Source: Spiroplasma taiwanense CT-1
GTDB lineage: Bacteria > Bacillota_I > Bacilli_A > Mycoplasmatales > Mycoplasmataceae
Assembly (NCBI RefSeq): GCF_000439435.1
Contig: NC_021846.1
Coordinates: forward strand, 310,001 to 374,000
Length of the DNA: 64,000 bases
Direction: 5' to 3'
The notes under the pieces: model-generated
The model's database searches: none
Seen by the model: only the letters and a program-made list of their open reading frames with translations
What the model was told of the DNA's origin: nothing
Part shown: positions 59,733 to 64,000 of the stretch, in pieces
How positions within the stretch are numbered: position 1 is the stretch's first letter
How the letters are laid out: every line of letters begins with the position of its first letter
Position numbers and translations under genes: made by a program

Positions 59733-61130
59733 ATGAACAAAATACCAAATAATTTTCTTTGAGGTGCATCAAGTAGTGCATATCAAATTTAAGGAGCATA
59801 TAACGAAGATGGAAAAGGATTAAGCGTTCAAGATGATACTAAAGGGTTTATTTCAAAATTTATAACTGATGAAATATCTGATTTTAAAGTTGCCGCAGAC
59901 CATTATCATAATTATAAAGAAGATGTTGTTTTAATGGCTGAAATGGGATTTAAATCATATAGATTTTCAATAAATTGAACAAGAATTTTTCCAAAGGGAG
60001 TAGAAAATAAACCAAATCTAAAAGGAATAGAATTTTATAATAATTTAATAAATGAGTTAATTAAATACAATATAGAACCTTTAGTAACAATTCATCATTT
60101 TGATCAACCATTACATTTGGAAGAATTAGGTGGTTGAGCAAACAGGATGATGATTGATGCATATTTAAAATATTCAAAAACATTATTTGAAAATTTTGGA
60201 GATAGAGTGAAATATTGACAAACTATTAATGAACAAAATATGATGATTTTATTTGGACACTTATTCTCAATAAAAGCAGAAAAAGATGAAGGAACAAAAA
60301 TTTATTAACAATTTCATAATATGAATGTTGCACAAGCAAAAGTTATAAATTTATTGCACTCAATATATCCAAATTCAAAAATTGGTCCAGCACCAAATAT
60401 TGCTTATGTATATCCAGCAACATCAAATCCATTAGATTCAATTGCTGCAAATAATGCAAATTTAATCAGAAATTGAATTTATATTGATTGCTTAGTAAAA
60501 GGTGAATATAGTCAAATTCTTTTAAATTGATGCAAAGAAAAAAATTATCAAATTGAAATTTTTGATGGAGATATGGAAGAAATGCAAAGTTGTAAAGTTG
60601 ATTTTATTGCATTTAATTATTATTCAACAATGACCGCAAAAGTTTCTGTAAAGAATTCTGAATTTAAAATGGGAAATCAACAACAAGCATTTAATATTGA
60701 AGGATTATTTCAAATTATTGAAAACCCAAATTTGGAAAAAACGCAATACGGATGAGAAATTGATCCAGTTGGATTTAGAATGACTTCAAGGGCTTTGCAT
60801 GAAAGATATGGTTTGCCAATAATAATAACAGAAAATGGCTTAGGAGCAAAAGATATTTTGACAGAAGATAAAAAAGTTCATGATCAGTATAGAATAGATT
60901 ATTTGAAAAAACACATTGAGCAAATTCCTAAAATAATTTCTGATGGTATTAAACTATTTGGATACAATCCTTGAAGTGCAATTGATTTAGTTTCAACACA
61001 TGAAGGAATTAGTAAAAGATATGGATTTGTTTATGTAAATAGAGGTGAAAAAGATTTAAAAGACATGAAACGTTATAAAAAGGATAGTTTATATTGATAT
61101 AAAGAAGTTATAAAAAATAATGGAATTTAA
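59733..61130 (+). pseudogene. 6-phospho-beta-glucosidase (GH1), two nonsense codons
   Basis: The single frame from ATG 59733 to TAA 61128-61130 (466 codons) is a full GH1 enzyme except for TAA at 59790-59792 and 60306-60308. The first stop replaces the conserved Glu of the GH1 N-terminal signature (FLWGASSSAYQI, then stop, GA). The second stands in the phrase KIY, stop, QFHNMNVAQA. Catalytic residues survive: acid/base Glu in TINEQN and nucleophile Glu in IITENGLG. AAGGAG precedes the start. It would hydrolyse phospho-beta-glucosides imported by the PTS genes upstream. No frameshift is present. Confidence 0.92.
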
Positions 61131-61144
61131 TAAGTGATTTTAGA

Positions 61145-61175
61145 ATAGAGAATTATATATAATTCTCTATTTTTA
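61145..61175 (+). terminator. Terminator after GH1 relic
   Basis: ATAGAGAATTAT (61145-61156) pairs with ATAATTCTCTAT (61159-61170), followed by TTTTATTTT. Confidence 0.8.
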
Positions 61176-61224
61176 TTTTAATGTGATATTATAAAATGAT
61201 TATATGTAAAAAAAGGATATTTAT

Positions 61225-62055
61225 ATGAAATTTGATAAAAACAAATATTTATAGATTTGTATTTTTATTAATTGGAATTTATTTACACTAGGTTTAAGTT
61301 TATATTTGCCAACAGCTGTTGGTGTAATGCATTTAGATTTTACAATTTAATCTGTACTAATGGGTTGAAAAGATTTAATAGATGATAAGAATTCATCTGA
61401 ATATGGAACTCTTGATGCTTCAGTTTCAAATGGTATTTACTATGAAATTGTTTTAGTTATTTATTTTTTTATTATTTCAATTATTTCAATTATATTTTTG
61501 ATAATTTCAAAAAGTAAAAGAAATCAATTTTGTACAGGGAATAGTAAAATTAAATTACAAATATTTTTTATTTTTTTATCAGACATAGTTATTGTTTTTC
61601 TAGAACCACTTTTTCTAATGATGCATGAAAAACTTTATATTACTCATGAATTTGTAAAAGAAATTAAAAAACAATCATATCAGATAAAATTATGAATATT
61701 TATTTCAGGTTTTTTACTGACCGCTTTGGGCGATGCAATTTGAATTAAAACAAATATATTTTTGGGTCCTTATAATTCTATTGTCCCAAATTTTCAAAAA
61801 ATGACAAAATGAAATTATATTAGCTCTAGAATATCGATTGATATTATAATTTTAATTCCAGGAATATTAATATCATTATCAATAACATCAATTAATTGAG
61901 ATTTAAAATCAAAATTTTTTTTAGATTATTTAAATGTAGGTACTATATTTTTTATAATATGTTTTGGTCCAGTGGTTCATTTCATTCAAAAGTTTATTGA
62001 TTTATTAATAGGAAAAATAAAAAAATCTAGATTTAGTAGGAAAATATTTTTTTAA
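61225..62055 (+). pseudogene. Multi-pass membrane protein with two nonsense codons
   Basis: AAAGGAT precedes ATG 61225. The frame stops at TAG 61252-61254 and TAA 61348-61350 and otherwise stays open to TAA 62053-62055. It shows five or six hydrophobic helices (ILVIYFFIISIISIIFLII-type, IFFIFLSDIVIVFLEPLFLMM). TGA encodes several Trp. I do not recognise the family. Both stops are in the first 42 codons, so a shorter protein starting at a later codon (for example ATG 61360) is possible. Confidence 0.6.
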
Positions 62056-62140
62056 TATAAAAAGTTTTTATAAAATTAATAATTTCCTGTAATATTAGTT
62101 AAAATTAAAAAAGAATAAAAAGTAGAGAAGAGTAAAAAAA

Positions 62141-62791
62141 ATGAATATAAAAAATTTTAGTAATACTAAAAATTTGGGAAATAGTTTTTTAATAGAATAT
62201 GAAGCAAAAAAAGCTATTTTAATTGATACTGCAATGAACTCAGAAGAAATATTAAGTTATTTAAGTCAAAATCAAATTGAATTGACAGATATTTTTATTA
62301 CACATGGTCATTTTGATCACTTAATAGGTTTGGAAAAAATTTTAGAGAAATTTGAAAATGTAAATGTATACATTGGTCAAAAAGATGTAATGTGTTTGTA
62401 TAACAGCAAAAAAAATTTATCAATGCTTAAAAAAAATAATTGAAAATTAGAAAAAGAAATAAAAAATGTAATTGCAGTTACGTATATTAAAGAGATTATA
62501 ATAGGTAGTTTAGATATTTTTATTGAATGTGTTGGTGGTCATACCCCTGGATCAATTTTTATAAAAATTAAAAATTTTAATTGATTATTTGTTGGAGATA
62601 CTTTATTTAAAGAGGGATTTGGTCTAAATGGAATATTCATGCCAAGATGTAGTCAAAATAGATTTAGACAATCAATTAAGAACATTTATCAAAATAATGA
62701 TAAACATACACTTATTTTTCCAGGCCATAAAGATTTTGGAATGAAATTAGAGTCAATTAAAAATAAATATCACAAGTATTTAAAACAATAG
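62141..62791 (+). CDS. MBL-fold metallo-hydrolase (glyoxalase II-like)
   Basis: The 216-residue protein has the metallo-beta-lactamase motif THGHFDHL and later ligands GGHTPGS, FVGDTLF and FPGHKDF, enough for a binuclear metal site. It resembles the short hydroxyacylglutathione hydrolase-like proteins of bacteria. Two TGA are Trp. The A-rich region before ATG 62141 has GAAGAG but no strong ribosome site. It precedes nusA with about 155 nt between, in which a stable hairpin lies. Confidence 0.9.
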
Positions 62792-62844
62792 CAAAATAAA
62801 AAATATTTTATAATTTAAAAAATGCTTTTTTATTAAAAAAAGTT

Positions 62845-62850
62845 TATAAT
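62845..62850 (+). promoter_or_regulatory. -10 box of nusA
   Basis: TATAAT about 97 nt before the nusA ATG. The predicted start near 62857 puts the 13-bp hairpin at the 5' end of the mRNA. Confidence 0.5.
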
Positions 62851-62863
62851 AATAATGTCATAT

Positions 62864-62893
62864 TAGAAAAGAAGAGGGAACTCTTCTTTTCTA
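62864..62893 (+). promoter_or_regulatory. 13-bp perfect hairpin in the nusA leader
   Basis: TAGAAAAGAAGAG (62864-62876), loop GGAA, CTCTTCTTTTCTA (62881-62893). Only a weak T run follows (TTTG), so it is not a clear terminator. The GGAA tetraloop and the position suggest a stabiliser, processing or autoregulatory element. Confidence 0.6.
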
Positions 62894-62946
62894 TTTGCAA
62901 AATAAAATTAATGAGATTTTTATATAATATAGGAGGAAAAAATACC

Positions 62947-64000
62947 ATGATTGATGGTGCTCAGTTACTTGATGCAATTTATGAAATTGTTCAAGATAAA
63001 AAAATAGAAAAAAGTATAATTTTTGAAGGAATTAAAGAGGGTTTTCAAAAGGCATATGAAAAATTCTTTGATCCTGAAGCAATTGTAAGAGTTGATATTG
63101 ATGAAAATACAGGCCAAATTAAAGTTTTTAAAGAATTAACAGTTGTTCAAAAAATTGAAGATGAATGATTGGAAATAGGAATAAATGCTGCTAAAGAAAA
63201 ATATGGAGAAGATGTTTCAATTGGTAATAATGTATATGAACCTGTTGAATTTACATTAGATTTTTCAAAATTAGCAGTTATGCAAGTTGGACAGATTATT
63301 AAACAAAAAATTCGTGAAGGTGAAAAAAATAAAATTTATCAGGAATTTTTGGAAAAAAATCATGAAATTGTTGGTGGTTTTGTAAAGGATATTACAGAAA
63401 CAAGTTATTTAGTTGATATTGATGGTTCAATAGTGCCAATTTGATATAAAAAAATAATTCCAGGAGAAACTTTTGATATTGATCAGAGAATTTGTTTTTA
63501 TATTGAAGAAGTTTCAAAAGATAATAAACATTCTCAAATTCAAGCATCAAGAATACACCCTGAATTTTTAGCTAAACTAATTGAAATAGAAGTTCCAGAA
63601 ATACTTGAGGGAATTGTAGAAATTAAATCAGTTGCAAGAGAACCAGGAAATAGAGCAAAAATTGCTGTTTATTCTCATGAAGAAGGTGTAGACCCAATTG
63701 GTAGTTGTGTTGGAGCATCTGGAAGTAGAATTAAAAATGTTACAAAAGAATTAGCAGGAGAAAAAATAGATGTTGTTTTATATAGTGATGATAAAAAAAC
63801 ATTTTTAATGAATTCACTTGCACCTGTAAAAGTAATAAGTATTGAAATTGATGAAGAAAATAATGAAGGCTTTATTGTTGTTCCAAATGAACAGTTATCA
63901 TTGGCAATTGGTAAAAAGGGAATGGCTGCAAGACTTGTTGCGAATTTAGTTAACATGAAAATAAATATATTTTCATTAGAAAGTGCAAATGAAAGAAAAG
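62947..64000 (+). CDS. nusA: Transcription termination/antitermination factor NusA, 3' end outside window
   Basis: NusA binds RNA polymerase and modulates pausing and termination. The visible 351 residues include the N-terminal domain (GAQLLDAIYEIVQDKKIEKS), an S1 domain (about 135 to 200, IVGGFVKDITETSYLVDI), and KH domains (REPGNRAKIAVYS, DPIGSCVGASGSRIK, SLAIGKKGMAARL). ATG 62947 is 9 nt from AGGAGG; an in-frame upstream ATG at 62911 has no site. Two TGA are Trp. rimP, which usually precedes nusA, is not seen upstream. Confidence 0.96.

Noticed and set aside
59790-60308. TAA as a recoded sense codon
   Set aside because: TAA ends nearly all intact genes here at the expected family length, so in-frame TAA marks decay.
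54272-61130. Genomic island or insertion sequence
   Set aside because: No transposase, integrase, direct repeats or change in base composition was seen around the degraded locus.

Overview
The window is strongly AT-rich DNA from a mollicute that reads UGA as tryptophan (genetic code 4). Almost every conserved protein here contains in-frame TGA codons where tryptophan is expected, for example in trmD, rpsP, hemW, lon and the ABC transporters, so coding regions must be read through TGA. Gene content points to the Entomoplasmatales or the related mycoides cluster (Spiroplasma, Mesoplasma, Entomoplasma): PTS permeases of IIA-IIB-IIC order, a short ClpB, a lipoprotein with a VASC lipobox, and HrcA/CIRCE control of chaperones and Lon. 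The exact species cannot be read from the sequence.

Layout, left to right. A dprA relic (1-567) is followed by a small RNA candidate (585-711), an ABC exporter, trmFO with a large unknown protein, tRNA-Arg(UCU) and a GNAT enzyme. Then comes the translation operon rpsP-khpA-rimM-trmD-rplS (7072-9366), a run with obg and nadE, an Asn-rich membrane protein, hemW and pncA. A decayed gene (16780-17479) precedes the heat-shock block clpB, hrcA-grpE-dnaK and dnaJ, with CIRCE operators before clpB and hrcA. Next are mnmA, a DUF2779-type nuclease-like protein with fmt, efp with an Asp23-like gene, two coiled-coil proteins, another decayed gene, tig, and lon with a third CIRCE. A second ABC exporter and rarA follow. 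A large lipoprotein (minus strand) is divergent from a 1741-residue FtsX-type permease (44697-52436). Small genes and a DJ-1-like protein lead to a degraded beta-glucoside locus (54272-61130: two PTS permeases and a GH1 glycosidase, all broken) and a broken membrane protein. An MBL hydrolase and the 5' part of nusA close the window.

Working together: the central block is a proteostasis regulon (ClpB, HrcA, GrpE, DnaK, DnaJ, Lon, with Tig nearby). Three inverted repeats matching TTAGCACTC-N9-GAGTGCTAA sit at clpB, hrcA and lon. Much of the rest is translation and RNA modification (S16, L19, RimM, TrmD, TrmFO, MnmA, Fmt, EF-P, NusA, Obg). NadE and PncA form part of an NAD salvage route.

The main theme outside housekeeping genes is gene decay. 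At least eight loci carry in-frame TAA/TAG codons or frameshifts, and several stops lie exactly where a conserved Glu or Gln codon is expected. No insertion sequence, phage, CRISPR array, rRNA or replication origin was seen. I found no convincing wholly new system. The best leads are the structured small RNA, the DUF2779 double-nuclease protein, the lipoprotein/giant permease pair with its shared inverted repeat, and the duplicated PTS leader.
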